Shown: positions 8,230 to 15,182 of the stretch, in pieces | Layout: every line of letters begins with the position of its first letter | Position numbering within the stretch: position 1 is the stretch's first letter | Assembly (NCBI GenBank): GCA_027064785.1 | Contig: JAMOPE010000458.1 | Span: forward strand, 1-25,502 | Origin: Geobacteraceae bacterium | GTDB taxonomy: Bacteria; Desulfobacterota; Desulfuromonadia; Desulfuromonadales; Geopsychrobacteraceae | DNA length: 25,502 nt | Direction: 5' to 3' | Position numbers and translations under genes: made by a program | Notes under the pieces: model-generated | What the model saw: the letters and a program-made list of their open reading frames with translations, nothing else | Told to the model about the DNA's origin: nothing | Databases searched by the model: none

Positions 8230-9145
8230 CGTTCCCCCCGTCAAGTCCGGTCAGCTGGATAAAAACATCTTCAAGGTTGCTCTGATCGGTTTCAATATCA
8301 CGGATCGGCAGCTTCAGCGCACACAATTGTGAAAGAACCTGTCCGACCTCACCACCCTTGGGCAGATTGAGCAGCAGCAACCGGCCATCATCCTTCAGTT
8401 CCGGGCGGCACTCCTCCAGACCGGCAGGAACATTTTCCAGCGGTTGCACCAGCCAGATCCTCAGCTCCCGGTTCGACAGTCGTCGCACCAGGTCGTGAGT
8501 CTCCTCCATGGCAATCAGATCGCCGTGGTGCATAATCGCAATCCGATCGCACATCTCTTCAGCTTCTTCCAGATAGTGGGTCGTCAGCAGAATCGTCGTC
8601 CCCTGCCGATTGATCTCACGAACAAACTCCCACAAACCGTGACGCAGCTCGACATCAACCCCGGCAGTCGGCTCATCAAGAATCAGCAGGCGAGGACGAT
8701 GAATCAACGCTTTGGCAATCATGAAGCGGCGTTTCAGCCCGCCCGACAGCTTCAACATCACTTTATGGAGATGGGGTTCCAGCCCCAGCCGATCAATCAG
8801 CAGTTGCCGCCAGACCGGATCATCCTTGACTCCGTAATATCCAGCGTGAAGTTTGAGCGCCTGATCAACAGTGAAAAAATTATCGATGACAATTTCCTGA
8901 TGAACCACCCCGATCATCCGCCGGGTATGACGATAGTCTTTCTGATTGTCGTAACCAAAAGCAGAAATTTGCCCTGAACCCAGCCGCACAACCCCGGCAA
9001 TCATGTTGATTGTGGTACTTTTCCCCGCCCCATTTGGGCCGAGGAGCCCGAAAATTTCACCCTGACGGATAGAGAAATCGATCCCCTTAACCGCGGCAAC
9101 ACCATCAAACGATTTATGTAGATTTTTTATAACCAGTGCATCCAT
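8219..9145 (-). CDS. ABC-2 exporter ATP-binding protein
   Basis: This is the ATPase partner of the downstream permease. The 308-residue protein has Walker A GPNGAGKS (about residues 36-43), the signature LSGGLKRRF, Walker B LLILDEPTAGVDVE and the H-loop LLTTHYLEEAEEMCDR. It also has a C-terminal domain of about 80 residues typical of the DrrA/CcmA/NatA subfamily. The open frame reaches 9403, but that extension runs through a genomic repeat and is not protein-like. I take the ATG at 9145 (MDALVIKNLHKSF), although its ribosome binding site is weak. The gene diverges from the methyltransferase gene. Confidence 0.93.
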   Translation of the reverse strand: MDALVIKNLHKSFDGVAAVKGIDFSIRQGEIFGLLGPNGAGKSTTINMIAGVVRLGSGQISAFGYDNQKDYRHTRRMIGVVHQEIVIDNFFTVDQALKLHAGYYGVKDDPVWRQLLIDRLGLEPHLHKVMLKLSGGLKRRFMIAKALIHRPRLLILDEPTAGVDVELRHGLWEFVREINRQGTTILLTTHYLEEAEEMCDRIAIMHHGDLIAMEETHDLVRRLSNRELRIWLVQPLENVPAGLEECRPELKDDGRLLLLNLPKGGEVGQVLSQLCALKLPIRDIETDQSNLEDVFIQLTGLDGGNDGP

Positions 9146-9217
9146 GCGGCGAATATACAACCGCACGAACAATGCAGGCAAGAAGAGAGCATCAATTGAA
9201 TAACAAATCTCGCTATC

Positions 9218-9246
9218 TTGACAGCTCAACAATTCTTGACCATGAT
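9218..9246 (+). promoter_or_regulatory. Candidate sigma-70 promoter for the methyltransferase gene
   Basis: TTGACA (9218-9223) is followed after 17 bases by CATGAT (9241-9246). Transcription would start near 9253, which places the palindromic repeat at 9272-9345 inside the untranslated leader. Confidence 0.4.
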
Positions 9247-9271
9247 GGTGATATATCAATCCAAACTTTCG

Positions 9272-9345
9272 AATCTCCCCCGACCCCTCTTTGCCAAAGA
9301 GGTGCTTTAAGTCCCCCTTAGAAAAAGGGGGATTGAGGGGGATTT
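9272..9345. repeat. Nested palindromic G/C-rich repeat in the methyltransferase leader
   Basis: The element contains two hairpins, CCTCTTT-GCC-AAAGAGG (9286-9302) and TCCCCCTT-AGAAA-AAGGGGGA (9312-9332). They are enclosed by outer arms AATCTCCCCC and GAGGGGGATTT. Its style (CCCCCTT...AAGGGGGATT.AGGGGGATTT) matches a repeat I know to be scattered in intergenic DNA of many bacteria, including Geobacter relatives. The final GAGGGGGA stands directly in front of the methyltransferase ATG. Confidence 0.75.
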
Positions 9346-9347
9346 TT

Positions 9348-10016
9348 ATGACGGGATATAAAAAGATGATATTTAAGCAGATTCGCTCATTTTTTATCGC
9401 CAAAAGTTATGACCGTGCCATGCGTGCCACTGAAAAACGCTGTCTGCACCAATGGCGGCGTGAGTTGCTGCAGCAAGCAACAGGTGACGTGTTGGAAATC
9501 GGTGCTGGGACCGGGATCAACCTCCCTCATTACCCTGTGACCGTGACTCGGCTCATTTTGAGTGAACCCGACCCGCAGATGCGGCTGGAACTTGATAAGC
9601 GACTGTCTCAACATGATGGACTCAAGATTGATGTCACAATGTGGGGTGCTGACGATATCGCTGCGGAAGATCGCTCTTTCGACACGATTGTCTCAACGCT
9701 GGTTCTCTGCTCAGTTCCCGATCAACCCGCCGCCCTCGCCGAACTTCATCGATTGCTGCGCCCCGGCGGCAAGCTGATCTTCCTCGAACATGTTCTTTCA
9801 GACCACCCACCAACCCAGCAGTGGCAGCACCGCCTTGAACCCGTCTGGAGCCTGTGTGCCGGTGACTGCAAGCTAACCCGCGACACGGCAACCGCTATCG
9901 AAACAGCAGGATTTACAATCGACCAGTTAACCGATGCCCCGATGATTGGAGCTCCGGCATTCGTATCACGCACAATCCGCGGAATCGCAACAAAACCACC
10001 TTCTGACGTTGCATGA
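9348..10016 (+). CDS. Class I SAM-dependent methyltransferase
   Basis: This 222-residue protein has the Rossmann methyltransferase motifs. Motif I is DVLEIGAGTGINLPHYP (near residues 48-63), the acidic end of strand 2 is ILSEPDPQM, motif II/III is DTIVSTLVLCSVPDQ, and LLRPGGKLIFLEHVLSD follows. These match the UbiE/COQ5-like methyltransferase 11 group. The substrate is unknown; phospholipid or quinone-like acceptors are family possibilities. The frame opens at 9291 inside the repeat, but GAGGGGGA six bases before the ATG at 9348 decides the start. An alternative ATG lies at 9366. The parvulin gene follows 64 bases later on the same strand. Confidence 0.9.
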   Translation: MTGYKKMIFKQIRSFFIAKSYDRAMRATEKRCLHQWRRELLQQATGDVLEIGAGTGINLPHYPVTVTRLILSEPDPQMRLELDKRLSQHDGLKIDVTMWGADDIAAEDRSFDTIVSTLVLCSVPDQPAALAELHRLLRPGGKLIFLEHVLSDHPPTQQWQHRLEPVWSLCAGDCKLTRDTATAIETAGFTIDQLTDAPMIGAPAFVSRTIRGIATKPPSDVA

Positions 10017-10080
10017 TTTTACAAACTGCTGCAAAATGTCATCTTTTTTACGAAACAACAAATTTAGGAGAATAATTATC

Positions 10081-10362
10081 ATGGCAAAAGCAAGCGCACG
10101 GCACATTCTGGTTCCAACAGAAGACGGCTGCAATAAATTGAAGGAAGAAATCGAAGCGGGAGCTGATTTTGCGGATGTTGCAGCAAAACATTCCCAATGT
10201 CCATCGGGAAAATCGGGTGGTGCTTTGGGCGAGTTTAACCCCGGTCAAATGGTCAAAGAATTTGACGAAGTCGTTTTCAGCGGTGAAGTTGGTAAAGTTC
10301 TGGGACCGGTTAAAACTCAGTTCGGCTACCACCTGATCGAAGTCACCAACCGTACCGAATAG
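10081..10362 (+). CDS. Small parvulin-type peptidyl-prolyl isomerase (PpiC family)
   Basis: This single-domain, 93-residue parvulin is the size of E. coli PpiC and has no signal peptide, so it is probably cytosolic. Family signatures are ARHILVPTED at the N-terminus, FADVAAKHSQCPSGKSGGAL, GEFNPGQMVKEFDEVVF, and VKTQFGYHLIEV at the C-terminus. They include the catalytic Cys/His-type residues. The frame continues upstream to 9946, but AGGAG ten bases before the ATG at 10081 and the PpiC length fix the start. It ends four bases before a strong bidirectional terminator. The gene may share the methyltransferase transcript. Confidence 0.93.
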   Translation: MAKASARHILVPTEDGCNKLKEEIEAGADFADVAAKHSQCPSGKSGGALGEFNPGQMVKEFDEVVFSGEVGKVLGPVKTQFGYHLIEVTNRTE

Positions 10363-10365
10363 ATG

Positions 10366-10412
10366 AAATAAAACACCCCCGCCTGAATCTTCAGGAGGGG
10401 GTGTTTTATTTC
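10366..10412. terminator. Bidirectional rho-independent terminator
   Basis: A long hairpin has outer arms AAATAAAACACCCCC and GGGGGTGTTTTATTT and inner arms CCTGAA and TTCAGG. It is flanked by T-rich sequence on both strands. It lies between the convergent parvulin gene and the membrane-protein gene ending at 10433 and serves both. Confidence 0.9.
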
Positions 10413-10432
10413 AATTGTTTAAAATCCGATTA

Positions 10433-10951
10433 TTACAAATCAGCCAGCTTATTCAACTCTTCCAGAATCTCAATCTGCTCGTGAATCTTTTCGTGATAGT
10501 AGTTCCAGACGTGATAACTCTGTAAACCAAGAATCGTCAAACCAACCGCAAAAATCGCCCAGAAGTTTTCCTGAAGCCCTTCCGAAAAATGATAAAACAG
10601 GTAGAAAGCACCCAGATAGCCGAAGTGAGCCAGCGCACCACGTGGCTTTTTGTCGCTCGCCATCTGTGTCAGAATCAGGATAATCGCCGAGAAACCGTAA
10701 ACGACCAGCGCCCAGTTAATATACTTAACCGGTGGACCGGCACCGAGAGCGGCACGGATGCTTTCGCTTAATGGGGGGACAAAATCAAAGTTGCGGAAAG
10801 CACCCATACTGAGGGCGGTAAAGAGTGCAAGAATCCAGAGACCGGAACTGGAATAGAGCTCCAGTTTCTTAATCTTTGCCTGAACCTGCTTCCTCAGAGG
10901 ATTGATGTCCGGCAGTGGTGTTTCGGTTTCCTGAATTGTCGGATCCATCAT
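10433..10951 (-). CDS. Membrane protein at the end of the redox operon
   Basis: I do not recognise the family. The 172-residue product begins MMDPTIQETETPLPDINPLR, then has a basic amphipathic stretch and about four hydrophobic segments: GLWILALFTALSMG, YINWALVVYGFSAIILILT, FGYLGAFYLFYHFS and FWAIFAVGLTILGLQ. It ends in a charged, coiled-coil-like tail, HEKIHEQIEILEELNKLADL. Histidines at helix edges could bind haem b, but no pattern is diagnostic. It is the last gene of the cytochrome/FeS/NrfD cluster, so a role as an accessory subunit is plausible. The start is uncertain: an ATG at 10972 is also possible and neither has a good ribosome binding site. Either way it overlaps the upstream gene by 83-104 bases, which is unusually long. 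Confidence 0.72.
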   Translation of the reverse strand: MMDPTIQETETPLPDINPLRKQVQAKIKKLELYSSSGLWILALFTALSMGAFRNFDFVPPLSESIRAALGAGPPVKYINWALVVYGFSAIILILTQMASDKKPRGALAHFGYLGAFYLFYHFSEGLQENFWAIFAVGLTILGLQSYHVWNYYHEKIHEQIEILEELNKLADL

Positions 10952-11762
10952 TGACGCTTCTATTCTGGGCATCCAGAGCTTTCAAATCGGCGAAAGCCTG
11001 ATCCCGCTGCTTGACCAAGAGACGAAAATCCTTGTTGAGTTTTCCCAGTTTGTTATCCGATTTGGGTAAATCGGACTCGGCGACACCCTGAGCCGCCTGT
11101 TCGGCATTATAAGTCAACCGGAGGATCGGCAGGAAAAGGTTCATCCTCAACAGGGCAGTCACACCCCCGATCGTCAGGAATAACACCATCACGCTGAAAA
11201 CTATCATCCGGCTTCGCAGCAATGCAAGCGTTTTATCAAGGTGTTTACTTGAAATACCGATACTGAAAAACCCGAGGATCGGCTCATCTTCACTGTGAAA
11301 ATGGCACGCAGCTGTCGAGCACTTTGGTTCGTTCAGGATCGGGCGGGTGGTAATAAGGTGTTCACCTGAATGGTCAATCTCATGAAGGATTTCCGGGACT
11401 TGCCCAGGAGCGGTCTTTAACAGATCAGATATATGAGAGTTAATTGTTTTTTCCAGTGATTCCGGACCTTTCTGCCCCGCATAGCGAACTTTTCCGTTCT
11501 GATCAAAAATCTTGATCAGCTGGACATCTGCCCGGGTTCCGATATTTTCAACAATATTCCGGATAGCCTGCTGGTCGTCTTCGAGCATCGCAGAACGGGT
11601 TGACTTGACCACCGTATCGGCACAGTTGTCAGCAGTCTGAAAGGCAGCGGACGTCATATCCGCTTTGATAAACGAAAACAGCAGGATGCAGCCAAAAATG
11701 ACAAAACCTGTGACTGCAATTGTGACCGGCACGATAGCTCTGGCAATCAGATTATCAAACAT
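10869..11762 (-). CDS. Membrane c-haem/HAMP sensor protein without a kinase domain
   Basis: The 297-residue protein has an N-terminal helix (about 9-32), a periplasmic domain (about 33-180), a second helix (about 186-205), a HAMP-like linker and a short coiled coil. It then ends in a low-complexity polar tail with no histidine-kinase or methyl-accepting domain. The periplasmic domain holds NEPKCSTAACHFH: Cys148, Cys153 and His154 form a CX4CH motif, a possible covalent haem site. The same domain, with NEPTCYTAACHAH, is in the histidine kinase at 18778-20379. The gene follows the NrfD gene past a possible attenuating terminator and has AGGAG before its ATG. It may report redox state to the complex or to another protein; that is inference. 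Confidence 0.78.
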   Translation of the reverse strand: MFDNLIARAIVPVTIAVTGFVIFGCILLFSFIKADMTSAAFQTADNCADTVVKSTRSAMLEDDQQAIRNIVENIGTRADVQLIKIFDQNGKVRYAGQKGPESLEKTINSHISDLLKTAPGQVPEILHEIDHSGEHLITTRPILNEPKCSTAACHFHSEDEPILGFFSIGISSKHLDKTLALLRSRMIVFSVMVLFLTIGGVTALLRMNLFLPILRLTYNAEQAAQGVAESDLPKSDNKLGKLNKDFRLLVKQRDQAFADLKALDAQNRSVNDGSDNSGNRNTTAGHQSSEEAGSGKD

Positions 11763-11781
11763 ACTTCCGCGCTCCTGCTGG

Positions 11782-11828
11782 AAAAAAGAGAGACCCGACC
11801 GGCATAGAATATCTACACCAATCGGGCC
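11782..11828 (-). terminator. Possible attenuator between the NrfD and sensor genes
   Basis: On the minus strand GGCCCGA (11828-11822) pairs with TCGGGTC (11798-11792, one G-U). The loop includes a second GG/CC pairing, and TCTCTTTTTT follows. It is followed within 10 bases by the ribosome binding site of the sensor gene, so it would reduce rather than abolish read-through. Confidence 0.6.
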
Positions 11829-11846
11829 TCAACACCCTACAACCGA

Positions 11847-13103
11847 TTATTCGTCAGCTTTGGATTTAAACTGATAGAGAATCGGCAGACGATTAAGAAT
11901 GAAACGATACGTTGTTACGTAAAGCGCAAAAATTGTAATTGAAATAATGATCTCGTACTTGTGTGGAATTTCCTGATACAGCTGCCAGTTGAAAGTGATC
12001 AAAGCAGTATTCAAACGGTTCAGCAGAATCCCGGCAACGGTCAAAAATGCACCGAAACGAATAATCCCAACCAATTTATGGTGAATTCCGTACGACAGAA
12101 TAATCAATGGAGCAACGACAAATCCCAGGATTTCCAGCAGCCACCAATAGCCCCAACCTGTTGCCAGATAAGCCCATTCGTTATCATGAGCAACAGCAAT
12201 GATCTTGACGATTAGGTAAGTAATCAGACCCATCGCTGCCCCTTTGGCCAGTGAAATAGTAATCCGGTCAAGGTTATCAATAAAACGGTCATCACAACGC
12301 CACTTCATGGTGTAGATAACAACAGTACTGACGCAAATGACCATGCAGAGGCCCGCAGGGATTGATGAAGTGAAAAAGTGAATCCACTGAAACGGTGCAG
12401 AGTACCAGAGCGGATGAACCTTCCCCGGAGCGTAAACAAACAACGCACCCAAGGCACCCTGGTGAAGAGTCGACAGGATAATTCCTGAAACCGTCAGACC
12501 AACAGTTCCCTTGCGGATGAAATCGTAACCACGCTGAAACCCAATCCACTCAAAAAAAGCAGTGGAAACCTCTGCAACCTGGACTGAAAGGTAGGTTGCA
12601 ACGTGCCAACCGACCAAAAACAGAACAGCCGCAGGACCCCAGGAGTAAACCATTGGGTAAGAAAGCCGCCATGGTTGGCCAAGGTCAACTAACAGGTAGA
12701 CAACAGCAAAGAAATAGCCAAGCAGACCATTCAGCAGTGCAAGACGTTCAATCGGCTCAAAATCGTGGCGTCCAAAAATCTCAACAGTTGTTCCCAGCAT
12801 AAATCCCGAAGCAGATAATGGCACCATACAGAAGAGACCAAAACCTAAGAACAACCCCCAGGGATAGTCATAGTTTGCATGAGTAACCGCTCCCAGTGAG
12901 AAAATAAACCGATAAATAATGACCGGGATACCGACAGCAAAAATGACCGCCAGCAACCAGTTAAATTTATTACGAATAACCTGACCGATATATTGATCCA
13001 GGGTCAAACCGAGAAGCAGTTTTTCCATCAGAGACCACTTTTCACCATCGGACTTCAATGTTGCATCATGTGGCTTAACGCCATAAGTCGCTAATTTTTT
13101 CAT
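11847..13103 (-). CDS. NrfD/HybB-type integral membrane quinone-site subunit
   Basis: This 418-residue polytopic protein, with about ten helices, belongs to the NrfD/PsrC/HybB superfamily, which exchanges electrons between menaquinone and a periplasmic FeS/cytochrome partner. Visible landmarks are LDQYIGQVIRNKFNWLLAVI, YDYPWGLFLGFGLFCMVPLS (the family's early Trp-Gly region), LGTTVEIFGRHDFEPIERLA and LSTLHQGALGALFVYAPGKV (a typical HybB-like serine/histidine region). AGGAGG lies ten bases before the ATG. It begins two bases after the stop of the FeS gene, so the two are tightly coupled. Together with the cytochrome gene this resembles the Cbc4 (CbcSTU) or Qrc modules; I do not assign a symbol. 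Confidence 0.92.
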   Translation of the reverse strand: MKKLATYGVKPHDATLKSDGEKWSLMEKLLLGLTLDQYIGQVIRNKFNWLLAVIFAVGIPVIIYRFIFSLGAVTHANYDYPWGLFLGFGLFCMVPLSASGFMLGTTVEIFGRHDFEPIERLALLNGLLGYFFAVVYLLVDLGQPWRLSYPMVYSWGPAAVLFLVGWHVATYLSVQVAEVSTAFFEWIGFQRGYDFIRKGTVGLTVSGIILSTLHQGALGALFVYAPGKVHPLWYSAPFQWIHFFTSSIPAGLCMVICVSTVVIYTMKWRCDDRFIDNLDRITISLAKGAAMGLITYLIVKIIAVAHDNEWAYLATGWGYWWLLEILGFVVAPLIILSYGIHHKLVGIIRFGAFLTVAGILLNRLNTALITFNWQLYQEIPHKYEIIISITIFALYVTTYRFILNRLPILYQFKSKADE

Positions 13104-13105
13104 TG

Positions 13106-14047
13106 TTAGTGGCCCTCCTGCTCATCGTGGCTGTGGTCATCACCATGACCATGAGATTTTCCCTTGGTTGCAAGCAGGTGGAAACCTGTGAACAGCGCCG
13201 GCCAGACAGTCAGAACAATCGGGACGATCGCGAGGAAATCTTTTACATTATCAATGATCGGTTTTTTCGGAAGATGGATATCGAAACCAGCCTCTTCAAA
13301 CGGTGCATTAGAGATATAGAACCAGCCGGTGCCACCTACTTCTTTTTCACCATAGATATGATCGATATATTTATCGGGATTCTTGGCGATTCGCTCTCTA
13401 GCAATCTTCATCAGGTCTTTCCGCTTACCGAAAGTCATGACCTGCTGTGGGCAGCTCTCGACACATGCCGGTGGCTTGCCTTCTTTAAGACGAGTGTAGT
13501 AGCAGAAGATACACTTCTTGATCACCGGGTTGATCGCCGAATGATAGGTGTAAGCTGGAACATGGAATGGGCAGGCGATCATACAGTTACGGCAACCGAC
13601 ACAGACGTGCGAGTTGTAGATAACGGCACCCTCAGGCGTTTTGGTGTAGGCATTAACAAAGCACGATGTTAAACAGGCCGGCTCGTTACAGTGATTACAC
13701 TGAATCTTACGATAGAGAGGCTTATCGGCACCTTCAGGCTCATAGCGGTTAACAACTGTATACGCTCTATCGGTGGGACGACGCTTCTGATTGCCGTGAT
13801 GGATTTCATCAAAAACTGAATAATCATCAAATGGCAGATCAGGTGCGGGCAATCCTTGTTCTTTATTACATGCAGCTTCACAGGTACGACAACCGACACA
13901 ACGGGTCAGGTCAACCAAGACGCCCATCCCGTCGGGGAAACCTTCAAACGACCCGGAAGCAAATGCTTTTTTGGCCGGGGTTAGCATCATCGCAGCCCCA
14001 CCTGCAGCACTTCCGGCTAAAAATTTTCTACGTGTTATTTTACTCAT
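13106..14047 (-). CDS. Tat-exported four-cluster ferredoxin subunit (HybA/CbcT-like)
   Basis: The 313-residue protein starts with a twin-arginine signal (SKITRRKFLAGSAAGGAAMM), so it is folded with its clusters before export. Four [4Fe-4S] cysteine sets follow: CVGCRTCEAAC, CNHCNEPACLTSC, CVGCRNCMIAC and CIFCYY...ACVESCP. Near the C-terminus a hydrophobic segment, IVPIVLTVWPALFTGFHLLA, anchors it in the membrane, and it ends in a His-rich tail (GHGDDHSHDEQEGH) that could bind metal. This is the HybA/DmsB-like electron-wire subunit between the NrfD protein and the cytochrome. AAGGAG precedes the ATG. Its gene lies between those for its likely partners. Confidence 0.93.
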   Translation of the reverse strand: MSKITRRKFLAGSAAGGAAMMLTPAKKAFASGSFEGFPDGMGVLVDLTRCVGCRTCEAACNKEQGLPAPDLPFDDYSVFDEIHHGNQKRRPTDRAYTVVNRYEPEGADKPLYRKIQCNHCNEPACLTSCFVNAYTKTPEGAVIYNSHVCVGCRNCMIACPFHVPAYTYHSAINPVIKKCIFCYYTRLKEGKPPACVESCPQQVMTFGKRKDLMKIARERIAKNPDKYIDHIYGEKEVGGTGWFYISNAPFEEAGFDIHLPKKPIIDNVKDFLAIVPIVLTVWPALFTGFHLLATKGKSHGHGDDHSHDEQEGH

Positions 14048-14089
14048 GACGAAATCTCCTTATTTAATTCCCCGGATGCAAGCATGGAA

Positions 14090-14614
14090 TTACTCATGTT
14101 CCCCATGGCTGGCATCTTCGGCAGGGGCAAACTCTCCAGAATGATAGAACTTATCACCGGCTTCGGTCTTGGCGTGGCAATCTTCACAACCTGTCGGACC
14201 ATCGACTTCGTTGTGGCAGCCAAGACATTTCAAATGATAAGCGGCTTTCAGGTTCGGCTTATCGTCATGGTAGATATATCCAGGTGCTGGATTGTGCAGA
14301 TTTTCAGGGGACAGCGGGTCAGCAGAGTGGCAGTCCTGACATGACACAGTATCCATTTCGACGTCACCTTCGTGACATTTAGCACAGTATTCATCACTGA
14401 CACCGGTTCCGGTGGTGTGATGGTGGCAGTCAGCGCAGTTTTCGGTCGCATCGACGTGCATTGCGTGATCAAAAACTACTCCTTCGTACAGATTCGCCAG
14501 AGAATCAATTTCGACTTCATCCGGAAAATCCATCGCGTAACAACTCACCGACAGGACGAGAGATAGCAACAGCACTCCAAGTCCTGTTATAAGTTGTTTA
14601 CCGGCATTTACCAT
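14090..14614 (-). CDS. Periplasmic five-haem cytochrome c (class III-like)
   Basis: The 174-residue protein has a signal peptide (LLLSLVLSVSCYA about 15-27) and five CXXCH haem sites, at about residues 60, 77, 92, 130 and 143. Extra histidines (for example FDHAMH and CADCHHH) fit bis-histidine ligation as in cytochrome c3/c7. Haem spacing is compact at first, then there is a 34-residue gap between haems 3 and 4. It is the likely electron outlet of the FeS/NrfD complex, passing electrons from menaquinol to periplasmic carriers, or the reverse. AAGGAG precedes the ATG. A 52-residue peptide gene lies 76 bases upstream. The cytochrome subunit of Cbc4 is a comparable protein, though I recall it as having four haems. 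Confidence 0.92.
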   Translation of the reverse strand: MVNAGKQLITGLGVLLLSLVLSVSCYAMDFPDEVEIDSLANLYEGVVFDHAMHVDATENCADCHHHTTGTGVSDEYCAKCHEGDVEMDTVSCQDCHSADPLSPENLHNPAPGYIYHDDKPNLKAAYHLKCLGCHNEVDGPTGCEDCHAKTEAGDKFYHSGEFAPAEDASHGEHE

Positions 14615-14690
14615 AGCCCTACTCCTTAGTTCAAAATTCTGTCCGGTCTCTTTAATCCGGGCAGATCAATTAGAATTGGTTCAACCCTGA

Positions 14691-14849
14691 TCACTCATCA
14701 TCGCCGGAATGGATATAGCGATAGAACAGCGGGAAGAAGGTGAAGAACAGCAGACACAGCAGATACTCAAGACCCTTGATGTAGGTGTAATAATCTACAA
14801 CGGTGTAAATCTGCTTGACGTAACCAACATTCATAAAAAAATCTAGCAT
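14691..14849 (-). CDS. 52-residue membrane peptide, probable small subunit of the redox complex
   Basis: This small gene reads MLDFFMNVGYVKQIYTVVDY, then one strong hydrophobic helix, GLEYLLCLLFFTFFPLFYRY, then a short acidic tail (SGDDE). AGAGG stands eight bases before the ATG. The gene is placed between the QLVPA small protein (26 bases upstream) and the cytochrome (76 bases downstream), on the same strand. Such single-helix peptides occur in Hmc/Qrc/Nrf-type complexes as accessory subunits; I infer the same role here. The signal, spacing and clean coding content make it more than a chance frame, but no family was recognised with certainty. Confidence 0.75.
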   Translation of the reverse strand: MLDFFMNVGYVKQIYTVVDYYTYIKGLEYLLCLLFFTFFPLFYRYIHSGDDE

Positions 14850-14875
14850 TACAAATACCTCTCAAAGAAAATGAG

Positions 14876-15121
14876 TCAGTGTTTTTTTGCCGAAGCGGCA
14901 AGTTTATTACCCGATGTACTTCTGGCAGCTTCTTTCGTCAGTCCGAACAGTGCCAGCAGAGCAGGAACCAGCTGAGCAACAATAATCAGAGCACAAAAGC
15001 CGACAAACAACAGAATCAGGATTCCGCTGTTGTAGGTTTTGCTGGTGTCAACTGCCAGAGCGGGGGAAACAAGCATCAGCAGCAGGGCAAATGTTGTTAA
15101 CAATGTTTTTACACTTCGCAT
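14876..15121 (-). CDS. QLVPA-type small membrane protein, intact copy 1
   Basis: This 81-residue protein has a signal peptide (MRSVKTLLTTFALLLMLVSP, cleavage after ALA near residue 23), a short VDTSKTYNSG segment, then a helix around GILILLFVGFCALIIVAQLV with PALLALFGLTKEA after it, and a basic tail ending AASAKKH. AGGAGG stands before the ATG. The VDTS.TYNSGIL start and the LLFVGFCAL.IVAQLVPA core also occur at the end of the fusion at 15841-16503. A related core is in the gene at 16534-16776 and the pseudogene at 15183-15430. Function is unknown. It is the first intact gene before the cytochrome module, so it may be a membrane subunit or a biogenesis factor. Confidence 0.82.
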   Translation of the reverse strand: MRSVKTLLTTFALLLMLVSPALAVDTSKTYNSGILILLFVGFCALIIVAQLVPALLALFGLTKEAARSTSGNKLAASAKKH

Positions 15122-15182
15122 CGAAAACCTCCTTGTTAAACTGTGTCTAGTAGTGTGCTGTCCGTCTCAAAAGCGAACAGGT

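Noticed and set aside
9146..9403. N-terminal extension of the ABC ATPase by 86 residues
   Set aside because: The extra sequence reads through the palindromic repeat and its composition is not that of a transporter domain. The normal family start is the ATG at 9145.
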